Shown here piece after piece: positions 28,564 through 36,356 of a DNA stretch of 64,000 nt. The position numbers and the translations under genes were made by a program. The first letter of the stretch is position 1, and each line of letters starts with the position of its first letter. The notes under the pieces are model-generated. The model ran no database searches and had not been told where the DNA came from. It saw only the letters and a list, made by a program, of their open reading frames with translations. Origin of the DNA: Burkholderiaceae bacterium (GTDB lineage Bacteria > Pseudomonadota > Gammaproteobacteria > Burkholderiales > Burkholderiaceae_C); assembly GCA_919902775.1 (NCBI GenBank), contig CAKKRJ010000005.1:62001-126000 (forward strand). Direction: 5' to 3'.

Positions 28564-28671
28564 GTGAAAGGACAGCCTTCGGTCGCAGGGGCGGCCTCCC
28601 ACTAAAACCCGAACCCTGCAAAATCCTCTGAACCTTGTGGGAGCGCGCGCCCGCGCGCGAATGCCCATTGA
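28564..28671. repeat. REP-like composite element, copy A
   Basis: The left part 28564-28602 matches 40047-40085 at 36 of 39 positions. The right part 28637-28662 is GTGGGAGCGCGC followed by a GC palindrome and CGAAT, matching 35051-35076 and 40120-40145. Left and right ends are inverted relatives of each other, as in paired REP elements (BIMEs). Homology continues to a shared TTGAC at 28667-28671. It lies between the rpoH stop and the TctC start. Confidence 0.75.
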
Positions 28672-28683
28672 CGCGGCAAGCGC

Positions 28684-29616
28684 TCAAGCGAACTCGACCA
28701 GTGCCTTTTTCATTTTCTTCATGGCCGCGACCTCGATCTGGCGGATGCGCTCGGCGCTCACGCCGTACTCGTCGGCCAGGTCGTGCAGCGTCATGCCGCC
28801 CGAACCGTTGTCGTTCACCTTGAGCCAGCGTTCTTCCACAATGCGGCGGCTGCGTTCATCGAGCACGTTCAGGGCGGTGGCCAGGCCATCGCTGGCCATC
28901 ACGTCACGCTGGTGCGCTTCGATCATGGCCGTGGGCTCGTGGTTCACATCGGCCAGGTAAGCGATGGGGCCAAAGGCCTGCTCGCCATCGTCCGACGGTG
29001 CCGGGTCCAGCAGCACATCGCCACCGGACATGCGCATTTCCATCTCCAGCACTTCTTCGCGTTTGACGTTCAGGCTGTGCGCCATCGCGTCCACCTGCTC
29101 GGGCGTCAGGGTGTCGCGGTAAGTGCCGACATCGGCTTCGGCCTTGAAGCCTTGTTTCATCGAGCGCAGGTTGAAAAACAGTTTGCGTTGGGCCTTGGTG
29201 GTGGCCACCTTGACCATGCGCCAGTTTTTCAGGATGTACTCATGAATTTCGGCCTTGATCCAGTGCAGCGCGTAGCTCACCAAACGCACGCCTTGGTCGG
29301 GGTCAAAGCGTTTGACGGCTTTCATCAGGCCCACATTGCCTTCCTGGATCAGGTCGCCGTGGGGCAGGCCATAACCCAGGTATTGGCGCGACACGGACAC
29401 CACCAGACGCAGATGCGAGAGCACCAGCTTGCGGGCAGCTTCCAAGTCGTCGTTGGCTTTGAGTTGGCGTGCGGCCTCTTGCTCTTGTTCCAGGGTGAGC
29501 ATGGGCATGCGGTTGACCGCAGAGATGTAGGCGTCCAGATGGCCGAGCGAGGGCACCACAGCCCATGGATTGCTCAGCGTCATCGCAGTGGTGGGCGAAC
29601 CAGTTTGAATGTTCAT
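28684..29616 (-). CDS. rpoH: heat-shock sigma factor RpoH (sigma-32)
   Basis: A 310-residue sigma-70 family factor directing RNA polymerase to heat-shock promoters. Region 2 has HLRLVVSVSRQYLGYGLPHGDLIQEGNVGLMKAVKRFDP split over 2.1-2.2; the RpoH box QRKLFFNLR follows; region 4.2 ends in SAERIRQIEVAAMKKMKKAL. AAGGAG sits seven bases before ATG 29616; an earlier reading would start inside the CIRCE area. A perfect CIRCE operator lies 29-30 bases upstream, indicating HrcA repression. The REP-like copy A follows the stop. Confidence 0.96.
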   Translation of the reverse strand: MNIQTGSPTTAMTLSNPWAVVPSLGHLDAYISAVNRMPMLTLEQEQEAARQLKANDDLEAARKLVLSHLRLVVSVSRQYLGYGLPHGDLIQEGNVGLMKAVKRFDPDQGVRLVSYALHWIKAEIHEYILKNWRMVKVATTKAQRKLFFNLRSMKQGFKAEADVGTYRDTLTPEQVDAMAHSLNVKREEVLEMEMRMSGGDVLLDPAPSDDGEQAFGPIAYLADVNHEPTAMIEAHQRDVMASDGLATALNVLDERSRRIVEERWLKVNDNGSGGMTLHDLADEYGVSAERIRQIEVAAMKKMKKALVEFA

Positions 29617-29645
29617 ACCAGAACTCCTTTCAGAATACGGAGATA

Positions 29646-29672
29646 TTAGCACTCCCGCAGGGAGAGTGCTAA
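29646..29672. promoter_or_regulatory. CIRCE operator (HrcA site) upstream of rpoH
   Basis: TTAGCACTC, nine bases, GAGTGCTAA: an exact match to the CIRCE consensus arms and spacing. It lies between the ftsY stop and the rpoH start, so it most likely overlaps or follows the rpoH promoter. Confidence 0.93.
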
Positions 29673-29768
29673 GTCAAGAGGTGAGGCCGCACTGAGATCA
29701 GGGTTTTCCCTTGATTGGGCCTGATTTTGACCGGGACTTTAGCCCGTGTCGGTGCGCTGGGGGACGCT

Positions 29769-30875
29769 TCAGCTCAACAGCGCTTGTGCAAATTCCCGGG
29801 CGTTGAAGGTTTCCAGGTCTTCCAGTTTCTCGCCCACACCGATGAAGTAGACCGGGATGGGTTTTTCACGGGCAATGGCGCACAAAACGCCGCCTTTGGC
29901 GGTGCCGTCGAGCTTGGTCACCACCAGGCCCGTCAGGCCCAAGGTGTCGTCAAAAGCCTTCACCTGAGCCAAAGCGTTTTGACCCGTGTTGCCATCAATG
30001 ACCAGCAACACCTCATGGGGGGCCGTGGCGTCGGCTTTTTGCACCACCCGCTTGATTTTTTTCAGTTCTTCCATCAGGTGCAGCTGCGTGGGCAGACGCC
30101 CGGCGGTGTCCACCAGCACCACGTCACGGCCCCGGGCACGGCCAGCGCTCACCGCGTCAAAGCTCACGGCGGCCGGATCGCCGCCTTGCTGGCTGATGAT
30201 CTCGACCGTGTTGCGGTCGGCCCATACGGCCAATTGCTCTTTGGCTGCCGCACGGAAGGTGTCGGCTGCGGCCAACAGCACGCTCAGGCCTTCGTCGGCC
30301 AGGTGCTTGGTCAGTTTGCCAATGGAGGTGGTTTTGCCCGCGCCGTTGACGCCCGCCACCATGATCACGGTGGGGTGGTGGTTGCCAATGGCCAGGGGCT
30401 TTTGCAGGGGCTGCAGCAAGTCGGTGATCGCGTCGGCCAGCAGGGTTTTGACTTGCGAGGGCTCTGTGGCCTTGCTCTCCTTGACGCGGCGCTTGAGGTC
30501 TTGCAGCAAATGTTCGGTGGCTTTCACCCCGGTATCGGCCACCAGCAGTGCGGTTTCCAGCTCTTCGTAGAGTGCATCGTCGATCCGGGTGCCGGTGAAG
30601 ACGGTGGTGATGTTGGCGCCTGTTTTGCGCAAGCCGGCCTTCAGGCGGTCGAGCCAGCCCTGGCGGGCTGCAGCAGGCGCTGGCGGGTGGGCATCGGCAC
30701 GGGGTGCCGCAGGTGAGACGGCCTGTGCTGCGGCAGGGCTTGTTGCCGTGGTGTCAGGGACCGCAACAGGCGCCGCAACGGGTGCAGCAACGGGTGCAGC
30801 AACAGGGGCCACGGCAGGGGCTGGAACGGATTGAACCTCGGATGGTGGGGATTTTTTTTTGAAGAAACTGAACAT
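29769..30875 (-). CDS. ftsY: signal recognition particle receptor FtsY
   Basis: SRP receptor GTPase (368 residues) that docks ribosome-SRP complexes at the membrane. The start MFSFFKKKSPP is typical. Residues 18-70 are a low-complexity Ala/Pro/Val region with AAPV repeats encoded by near-identical 12-base units. The NG domain has GVNGAGKTT (175-183), DTAGRL and TKLDG. The coding strand has nine consecutive A at codons 6-8 (KKK). The Shine-Dalgarno is weak and an ATG at 30896 is an alternative. It is divergent from the M16 gene. Confidence 0.94.
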   Translation of the reverse strand: MFSFFKKKSPPSEVQSVPAPAVAPVAAPVAAPVAAPVAVPDTTATSPAAAQAVSPAAPRADAHPPAPAAARQGWLDRLKAGLRKTGANITTVFTGTRIDDALYEELETALLVADTGVKATEHLLQDLKRRVKESKATEPSQVKTLLADAITDLLQPLQKPLAIGNHHPTVIMVAGVNGAGKTTSIGKLTKHLADEGLSVLLAAADTFRAAAKEQLAVWADRNTVEIISQQGGDPAAVSFDAVSAGRARGRDVVLVDTAGRLPTQLHLMEELKKIKRVVQKADATAPHEVLLVIDGNTGQNALAQVKAFDDTLGLTGLVVTKLDGTAKGGVLCAIAREKPIPVYFIGVGEKLEDLETFNAREFAQALLS

Positions 30876-30903
30876 GGTGTGGATTTCAAGGATCATGCAT
30901 TCT

Positions 30904-32355
30904 ATGAAACCGAACCTCCTTTTGGGCATCTCGTTGACCACCGCCTTGCTGAGTGCGCCTTGGAACGCCTTGGCCCAGGCCGCGCAACCCCGGCAAGAGC
31001 CGGCGGGGCAGGGTTCTCAGACCCGCAGCGCACCTTCAGCCCAGGTGCATACCTTCCGCCTGGCCAACGGCATGACGCTGTGGGTCAAGCCCGACCGCCG
31101 CGCCCCCACGGCGGTGCACATGGTCTGGCTGCGGGTGGGCTCGATGGACGAGGTGGACGGCACCAGTGGTGTGGCGCACGTGCTGGAACACATGCTGTTC
31201 AAGGGCACCCCCAGTCTGGCGGTGGGCGAGTTTTCACGCCGCGTGGCCGCTTTGGGTGGACGTGACAACGCCTTCACCGCCAAAGACTACACCGGCTATT
31301 ACCAGCAAATTCCGTCGGATCAGCTGGCTGCCGTGATGCGCCTGGAGGCCGACCGTTTTGCCAACAACCAGTGGCCAGATGCTGAATTTGTGAAAGAGCT
31401 GGAAGTGGTCAAGGAAGAGCGCCGCCTGCGCACCGACGACAACCCGCGCGCCCAACTGCACGAAATGCTGATGGCCACGGCCTTGTCGGCCTCGCCTTAC
31501 CGCCGACCCATCGTGGGTTGGATGAGCGACCTGGAGGCCATGTCAGCACAAGACGCGCGTGACTTTTATCGCAAGTGGTACACCCCCAGCAACGCCGTCG
31601 TCGTGGTGGCGGGCGATGTGGACCCCTTGCAGGTGAAAGTGCTGGCGGATCAATACTATGGCGTGATTCCGGCGAGGTCCGTGGCCGAGCGCAAGCCGCA
31701 GCAAGAGCCCGAGCAGCAAGGCTTGCGCCGCCTGGAATTCAAAGCGCCGGCCGAACAGGCGTATGTGGCGCTGGCCTTCAAAGTGCCGCGCCTGGCCAAT
31801 CTGGACGTCACCCCTGAGCACAACGATGCCTTGGCATTGACGGTGCTGGCTGCCGTGCTGGACGGCTACAGCGGGGCCCGGCTGGAGCGCACCCTGACCC
31901 AGGGCAATACGCGGTTGGCCGACAGCGTGGGGGCGCACAACGGTTTGATGGGGCGAGGCCCGCAGTTCTTTTATCTCGACGGCGTGCCCTCCCCAGGCCA
32001 AACGCCCGAGGCGTTGGAAGTGGCCTTGCGCGCCCAGGTCCAGCGTGTGGCCAACGAAGGCGTGATCGAAGCCGAGTTGGAACGCGTTAAAACCCAATGG
32101 GTGGCCAGTGAAATTTACAAGCTCGACTCGGTCTTCAACCAGGCGCGCGAACTGGGCGTGGCCTGGATCTTGGGCTTGCCCCCGGAACATGGGGCACAGT
32201 TGATTGCGCGCTTGCGCCAAGTGACGCCGGCGCAGGTGCAAGCGGTGGCGCAAAAGTATTTCGGTGACGACAACCTCACGGTGGCGATTTTGCGGCCTCA
32301 ACCTCTGTCGGGTCAGTCCCGTCCACGGCGCGCACCTGCAGGGGCACGCCATTGA
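30904..32355 (+). CDS. M16 family zinc peptidase (active subunit)
   Basis: A secreted or periplasmic M16B peptidase of 483 residues with a signal peptide ending ALA near residue 24. The inverted zinc motif HVLEH is at 92-96, and the third ligand lies in VVKEERR (about 169-174), so it should be catalytic. The second M16 gene follows after 74 bases, and the pair resembles heterodimeric processing peptidases. Start ATG 30904 (ATG 30895 is possible); only 28 bases separate it from the ftsY start codon. Confidence 0.92.
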   Translation: MKPNLLLGISLTTALLSAPWNALAQAAQPRQEPAGQGSQTRSAPSAQVHTFRLANGMTLWVKPDRRAPTAVHMVWLRVGSMDEVDGTSGVAHVLEHMLFKGTPSLAVGEFSRRVAALGGRDNAFTAKDYTGYYQQIPSDQLAAVMRLEADRFANNQWPDAEFVKELEVVKEERRLRTDDNPRAQLHEMLMATALSASPYRRPIVGWMSDLEAMSAQDARDFYRKWYTPSNAVVVVAGDVDPLQVKVLADQYYGVIPARSVAERKPQQEPEQQGLRRLEFKAPAEQAYVALAFKVPRLANLDVTPEHNDALALTVLAAVLDGYSGARLERTLTQGNTRLADSVGAHNGLMGRGPQFFYLDGVPSPGQTPEALEVALRAQVQRVANEGVIEAELERVKTQWVASEIYKLDSVFNQARELGVAWILGLPPEHGAQLIARLRQVTPAQVQAVAQKYFGDDNLTVAILRPQPLSGQSRPRRAPAGARH

Positions 32356-32428
32356 ACGCCGTGGAGTCCAAGTCCTTGTGCCGTCCTTTTTTTGTGACCC
32401 CATCGCGCCCTGCGAAAGTGAACCCACC

Positions 32429-33808
32429 ATGTTCTTGATCTCTTCGGTTTTGATCAAACCATTCGGCTGGCGGGCCCGTACAGCCATGTTCAGCGCCTGC
32501 CTGCTCGCCAGTGGCTGGGCGCAAGCGGCCTTGCCCATCCAGCACTGGACACAGCCAGGTGGCGCGCGCGTGTACCTGGTGGAGAGCCACGCCATCCCCA
32601 TGGTCGATGTGCAGATCGACCTGGACGCGGGCGGCCGCCGCGACCCCGCTGCACAAGCGGGTCTGGCCTCGGTCATGGCGGGGCAAATCGCCAGTGGCAT
32701 GCGGGCAGCCCCCAAGGGGCAGGGGCCTTATGCGCAGGCCATGGACGAAAATCAGATCGGTGAGGCCTGGGCCGACCTGGGGGCCAGTTTGGGGGCCAGT
32801 GCGGGCGCAGACCGCATGAGCTTTGCGCTGCGCAGCCTCACGGACCCCGCCTTGCTGGACAAAGCCGTGGCCCTGGCGGCACGGCAATTGGCCCACCCGG
32901 CGTTTCCTGAAGCCATGTGGTTGCGCGACCGCGAGCGCATGAGCGCCGCCATCCGCGAATCAATGACCCAACCGGCCACCGTGGCGCAGCACCGCTTTGA
33001 TTCGGTGGTGTACGGTGCGCATCCCTACGGTTACCACACCACATCCGAATCCTTGCTGCGCATCGGCGTGCAAGACTTGCAAAACCTGCATGCCCAGTCT
33101 CTGCAGGCTTGCCGCGCATCGGTGAGCGTGGTGGGGGCCCTCACGCGGGCGCAGACCGATGCTTTGGTCAAGCGCTTGCTGGCGCAGTGGCCCAAGGCGT
33201 CGGACTGCCAGCCCTTGCCCGCCGTGGCCGAGGTCGCCCCTCTGGCCGAAGCGCAGCACCTGAATCTGCCTTTCGATTCGGCCCAGGCCCATGTGCTGAT
33301 CGGCCAGCCGGGCTACAAGCGGGATGACCCGGACTTCTTTGCGCTATTGGTCGGGAACCACATTCTGGGTGGCGGGGGCTTTGTGTCGCGCCTGACCGAA
33401 CAGGTGCGCGAGAAACGCGGCCTGAGCTACAGCGTTTACAGCTATTTTTCTGCGGGTCTGCACGCAGGCGCTTTCACGGTGGGGCTGCAAACCCGGCCTG
33501 ACCAGGCGGCGCAAGCGGTGGCGGTGGCCAAAGACGTGGTGCGGGCTTTTGTCAATGAGGGACCGACGCAGGCTGAGCTGCAAGCGGCCAAATCCAACCT
33601 GATGGGGGGCTTTGCGCTGCGCATCGACAGCAACCGCAAATTGCTGGACAACGTGGCCAACATCGCCTGGAACCGTTTGCCGCTCAACTACCTGGACGTC
33701 TGGACCCAGCAAATCGAACGGGTGACTGTTCAGGATGTGCGCCGCGCCATGTCGCGGGTGCTGCAGCCCGACCGCATGGTCACGGTGGTGGTGGGCGCAC
33801 AGCCTTGA
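32429..33808 (+). CDS. M16 family peptidase-like protein, non-catalytic partner
   Basis: A 459-residue M16 homologue with signal peptide (cleavage near WAQA before ALPIQHW). The HxxEH position reads AGLASVMAGQ, so zinc ligands are missing. The C-terminal R/Y motif LTEQVREKRGLSYSVYSYF and a glycine-rich loop GGGGF are kept, as in the non-catalytic subunit of M16B heterodimers that binds substrate. It probably pairs with the upstream product. The frame extends back into the first gene without a supported start. Confidence 0.9.
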   Translation: MFLISSVLIKPFGWRARTAMFSACLLASGWAQAALPIQHWTQPGGARVYLVESHAIPMVDVQIDLDAGGRRDPAAQAGLASVMAGQIASGMRAAPKGQGPYAQAMDENQIGEAWADLGASLGASAGADRMSFALRSLTDPALLDKAVALAARQLAHPAFPEAMWLRDRERMSAAIRESMTQPATVAQHRFDSVVYGAHPYGYHTTSESLLRIGVQDLQNLHAQSLQACRASVSVVGALTRAQTDALVKRLLAQWPKASDCQPLPAVAEVAPLAEAQHLNLPFDSAQAHVLIGQPGYKRDDPDFFALLVGNHILGGGGFVSRLTEQVREKRGLSYSVYSYFSAGLHAGAFTVGLQTRPDQAAQAVAVAKDVVRAFVNEGPTQAELQAAKSNLMGGFALRIDSNRKLLDNVANIAWNRLPLNYLDVWTQQIERVTVQDVRRAMSRVLQPDRMVTVVVGAQP

Positions 33809-33824
33809 AGGGCCAGCCTGGGGC

Positions 33825-34367
33825 TTAAATGTGGGCCGCGAAATGCGGTACATGCCGCATGTGCAAGGTCAGGCCCAGGGCGGCCATGTGGTTGTCGTTG
33901 CGCCCCAGGATCGTCTGCGCCAGGGGCAAAAAGGACTGCTCTTCCAGTCGGGCGTGGGCCTGGTAACGCTGCACCATGGATTGCAGCGCCAGCACATCCA
34001 GCGTGGTGTCCTGGCCCTTGGCGACTTTGCGCAAACCGGGCTCCAGCGACTCCCATAGTTTTTCCAGGGCCCGGTGATCCTGTGTCAATTGCTCAACCAG
34101 GCCGTCCACCTGCAAGCGTTCGGCGCCGGCATGGGCGCTTTGCAGAACTGCTGGAAACAGGTCTTTCTCTTCCTCGTTGTGGTGGGTGTAAAGGGATTGC
34201 GCAAAAAATGCCAAAGACTCCTCGGCAATTTTTCGGGCCTGCGCCGCAGGGCCGAGCAAAGCGGGCAAGTCCCCCATGCGTGACAACTGGGCAAAGATGC
34301 CGAGGTGGCAGTTGGAGAAATGTGAAATCGGGGCTTCGGACTCGGTGGTGGTCATGGGGTAGGGCAT
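33825..34367 (-). CDS. hemerythrin HHE domain protein
   Basis: A 180-residue four-helix protein with histidines and acidic residues spaced as in HHE cation-binding domains: ISHFSNCH, LYTHHNEEEKDLFP, LTQDHRALE and ARLEEQSFLP. Such proteins bind a di-iron centre and may sense or carry oxygen, nitric oxide or iron; no specific role can be read here. ATG 34367 and ATG 34355 are both possible starts and neither has a good ribosome site. It is convergent with the M16 pair. Confidence 0.85.
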   Translation of the reverse strand: MPYPMTTTESEAPISHFSNCHLGIFAQLSRMGDLPALLGPAAQARKIAEESLAFFAQSLYTHHNEEEKDLFPAVLQSAHAGAERLQVDGLVEQLTQDHRALEKLWESLEPGLRKVAKGQDTTLDVLALQSMVQRYQAHARLEEQSFLPLAQTILGRNDNHMAALGLTLHMRHVPHFAAHI

Positions 34368-34514
34368 CCAAGTGGGTATTGATATAGCACTCTAAATCGC
34401 TTGGCCATCGGACCCCAGCAGCATTTGCGGCTTGTTTGATGTGCGTCATGTGCGCACACTCAAAAACAACCCCGACGGCCCTGGTTTTGGAAGCTGGTGG
34501 GCCATACACACGGC

Positions 34515-34594
34515 GTTACAACTGCAGGCCAACAGAGGTCGGCAACACCTGGTTGGCCCCCGTTGTAGTGACAAGTCCAACAAGGTGTTGGACT
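34515..34594 (+). other. structured leader of the small secreted protein
   Basis: Three nested or adjacent hairpins precede the gene at 34621. ACAAC/GTTGT (34518-34522 with 34562-34566) encloses GGCCAAC/GTTGGCC (34527-34533 with 34552-34558), which encloses AGGT/ACCT. Next, AGTCCAAC/GTTGGACT (34574-34581 with 34587-34594) pairs perfectly around a 5-base loop. This is likely an RNA structure in the 5' leader affecting stability or translation (inference). Confidence 0.4.
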
Positions 34595-34620
34595 GACCAC
34601 CTGAACCAAGGACTGATTTC

Positions 34621-34914
34621 ATGAACAAGCTGCTCGCCACCCTCGTTGCCGGTTTTTTTGCTGCCGGTGCATTCGCCCAAGCACCTGCTGCTGCGCCCGT
34701 TGTGGCTGCAACACCCGCAGTCGCTGCGATGCCTGTTAAAACAGAAATGAAAGATATGAAAGCGGAGGCCAAAGCCAAGGCAGAGAAAAAAGCCGCGGCC
34801 AAAGCAGAAAAGAAAGCCGCCAAAGCGGCTGCCATGGCCGATAAAGCCAAGATGGATGCCGCCATGGTGAAACCCGATGCCAAGATGGATGCCAAAGTCG
34901 CACCGGCCAAGTGA
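34621..34914 (+). CDS. small secreted Ala/Lys-rich protein
   Basis: A 97-residue protein with a clear signal peptide (MNKLLATLVAGFFAAGAFA, then QAPAAA). The mature part is almost only Ala, Lys, Met, Val, Asp, Glu and Pro, with AEKKAA-type heptad-like repeats and three KMDA units, suggesting an extended helix or disordered polycation. AAGGA is eight bases before the ATG, and a terminator follows, so it is a monocistronic gene. I cannot assign a function. Confidence 0.8.
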   Translation: MNKLLATLVAGFFAAGAFAQAPAAAPVVAATPAVAAMPVKTEMKDMKAEAKAKAEKKAAAKAEKKAAKAAAMADKAKMDAAMVKPDAKMDAKVAPAK

Positions 34915-34943
34915 GTTCACATTGAGATCGAAATAAGTTCAAT

Positions 34944-34966
34944 GGGCCAGGCACCCTGCCTGGCCC
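34944..34966 (+). terminator. perfect hairpin downstream of the small secreted protein gene
   Basis: GGGCCAGGCA and TGCCTGGCCC pair around CCC. It has no T-run but precedes the terminator at 34979 by a few bases and may protect the mRNA 3' end. Confidence 0.4.
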
Positions 34967-34978
34967 GGAGCACCCTTC

Positions 34979-35004
34979 AAAACCAGCCTCGTGCTGGTTT
35001 TTTT
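34979..35004 (+). terminator. intrinsic terminator
   Basis: AAAACCAGC (34979-34987) pairs with GCTGGTTTT (34993-35001), and the T-run extends to 35004. It ends the small secreted protein transcript. Confidence 0.85.
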
Positions 35005-35021
35005 GTGGGCGTTCTTTGCCA

Positions 35022-35085
35022 GCGCGCCTCCCACAAAAAACCGAAATCTTGTGGGAGCGCGCCCCTGCGCGCGAATGCCCGTTGA
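35022..35085. repeat. REP-like element, shorter copy B
   Basis: The right arm 35051-35076 (GTGGGAGCGCGC then CCCTGCGCGC and GAAT) matches copies A and C. The left arm GCGCGCCTCCCAC (35022-35034) is inverted to it with one extra base. The loop is only 16 bases instead of 34, and the long left flank of copies A and C is missing. It lies between the terminator and rsmD. Confidence 0.7.
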
Positions 35086-35137
35086 CTTGCATCATCCGGG
35101 CCGTCTTGCACGGGTGTGGCCTTTACACTTGCGGCCT

Positions 35138-35785
35138 ATGTCTTCATCCAAATCTTCGCGTCCGTCGGTCAGCGGCACAAGCCGCCAGCCTGCCGCCAAA
35201 AAACCCGTTCACCGTGCGCCCCGAGGTGAGTCCTCGCACGAGGTGCGCATCATTGGGGGGCAGTGGCGTCGCACCCGGTTGAAGGTGATCGATCGACCGG
35301 GCTTGCGTCCCACGCCCGACCGTGTGCGTGAAACCTTGTTCAACTGGCTCGGGCAGGACCTGGGTGGCTGGCGCTGTGTGGATGCCTTTGCCGGCACGGG
35401 TGTGCTGGGTCTGGAAGCCGCATCGCGCGGCGCAGCCCACGTGCTGATGGTCGAGCAAGATGCCGTGTTGGTGCGCGATCTGCAAAACAATGCCACACGC
35501 CTGAAGGCCGACATGGTCCAAGTGCAGCGTGGTGACGCGGTGACGGCTTTGGGCCGCTTGTCTGCAGGCAGTGTGGACCTGGTGTTCATCGACCCGCCCT
35601 TTGACGGCCCCTGGTTTGAACCTGCCCTGAAAGCCGCCGCCAAGGCCGTGCCTGCAGGCGGCTGGATTTACCTGGAAGCGCCTGTCCAGTGGAGCACCGA
35701 GGCGCTGGACGCGCTGGGTCTGCAATGTGTGCGTCACCTCAAGGCGGGCGCGGTGCACGCGCACCTGCTGCAACGCGCCGCATAA
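35138..35785 (+). CDS. rsmD: 16S rRNA (guanine(966)-N(2))-methyltransferase RsmD
   Basis: A 215-residue N6/N2-type methyltransferase acting on the small-subunit rRNA. It has VRIIGGQWRRTRL, LRPTPDRVRETLFNWL, SAM motif VDAFAGTGVLGLEA and catalytic DPPF in VFIDPPFDGPW. A basic, Ser/Ala-rich N-terminal tail of about 35 residues precedes the domain. ATG 35138 fits the family. coaD follows 61 bases later, the usual partner. Confidence 0.94.
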   Translation: MSSSKSSRPSVSGTSRQPAAKKPVHRAPRGESSHEVRIIGGQWRRTRLKVIDRPGLRPTPDRVRETLFNWLGQDLGGWRCVDAFAGTGVLGLEAASRGAAHVLMVEQDAVLVRDLQNNATRLKADMVQVQRGDAVTALGRLSAGSVDLVFIDPPFDGPWFEPALKAAAKAVPAGGWIYLEAPVQWSTEALDALGLQCVRHLKAGAVHAHLLQRAA

Positions 35786-35846
35786 TGGCGCGGCACACGC
35801 CCTCTTCGACCCCGCTTGCCTGCCCACGCCCCTCAAGGACACCGCC

Positions 35847-36353
35847 ATGAGCCGATCCGTCAATGCTGCTGTCACCGCTGTTTATTCCGGCACCTTTGAT
35901 CCGCTCACGTTGGGCCATGAAGATGCCATTCGCCGTGCGGCGCAGATGTTTGACCAGGTCATCATCGCCGTGGCCCGGGCGCACCACAAAAACACGCTGT
36001 TCACGCTCGACGAGCGGGTTGCGCTGGCGCAGGCCGCACTCGCCGATTGCCCCAACGTGAAGGCGCTGCCGTTTGACGGCCTGATCGTGGAGTTTGTGCG
36101 TGCGCAACACGCCCAGGTGATTGTGCGGGGGCTGCGCTCGGTGACCGACTACGACTACGAAACCCAGATGGCCGGCATGAACCGCCACTTGGCACCTGAT
36201 GTGGACACGGTGTTTTTGCACACCAGTGCGGGGGTGCAGCACATCAGCAGCACCTTGGTGCGCGAGATTGCCAAGCTGGGCGGTGATGTCTCGGGCTTGG
36301 TTTCAGTGCCCGTGCACGACGCCTTGCAGGGCAAGGTGGCGACCAAGCACTGA
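35847..36353 (+). CDS. coaD: phosphopantetheine adenylyltransferase
   Basis: Adenylates 4'-phosphopantetheine in coenzyme A synthesis. The 168-residue product has the nucleotidyltransferase signature YSGTFDPLTLGHEDAI (13-28), RGLRSVTDYDYE and the ISSTLVRE motif. AAGGA is nine bases before ATG 35847. It ends three bases before the recJ stop on the other strand. Confidence 0.95.
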   Translation: MSRSVNAAVTAVYSGTFDPLTLGHEDAIRRAAQMFDQVIIAVARAHHKNTLFTLDERVALAQAALADCPNVKALPFDGLIVEFVRAQHAQVIVRGLRSVTDYDYETQMAGMNRHLAPDVDTVFLHTSAGVQHISSTLVREIAKLGGDVSGLVSVPVHDALQGKVATKH

Positions 36354-36356
36354 GTT

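Noticed and set aside
29729..29745. CGGGACTTTAGCCCG near the ftsY stop as a terminator or REP remnant
   Set aside because: Only a 4-bp stem and no T-run; similarity to the REP half at 49972 is too short to claim.
30760..30830. Tandem 12-base units in ftsY as a regulatory repeat or CRISPR-like array
   Set aside because: They are in-frame codons of the Ala/Pro/Val-rich linker (AAPV repeats), common in FtsY acidic or low-complexity N-terminal regions.
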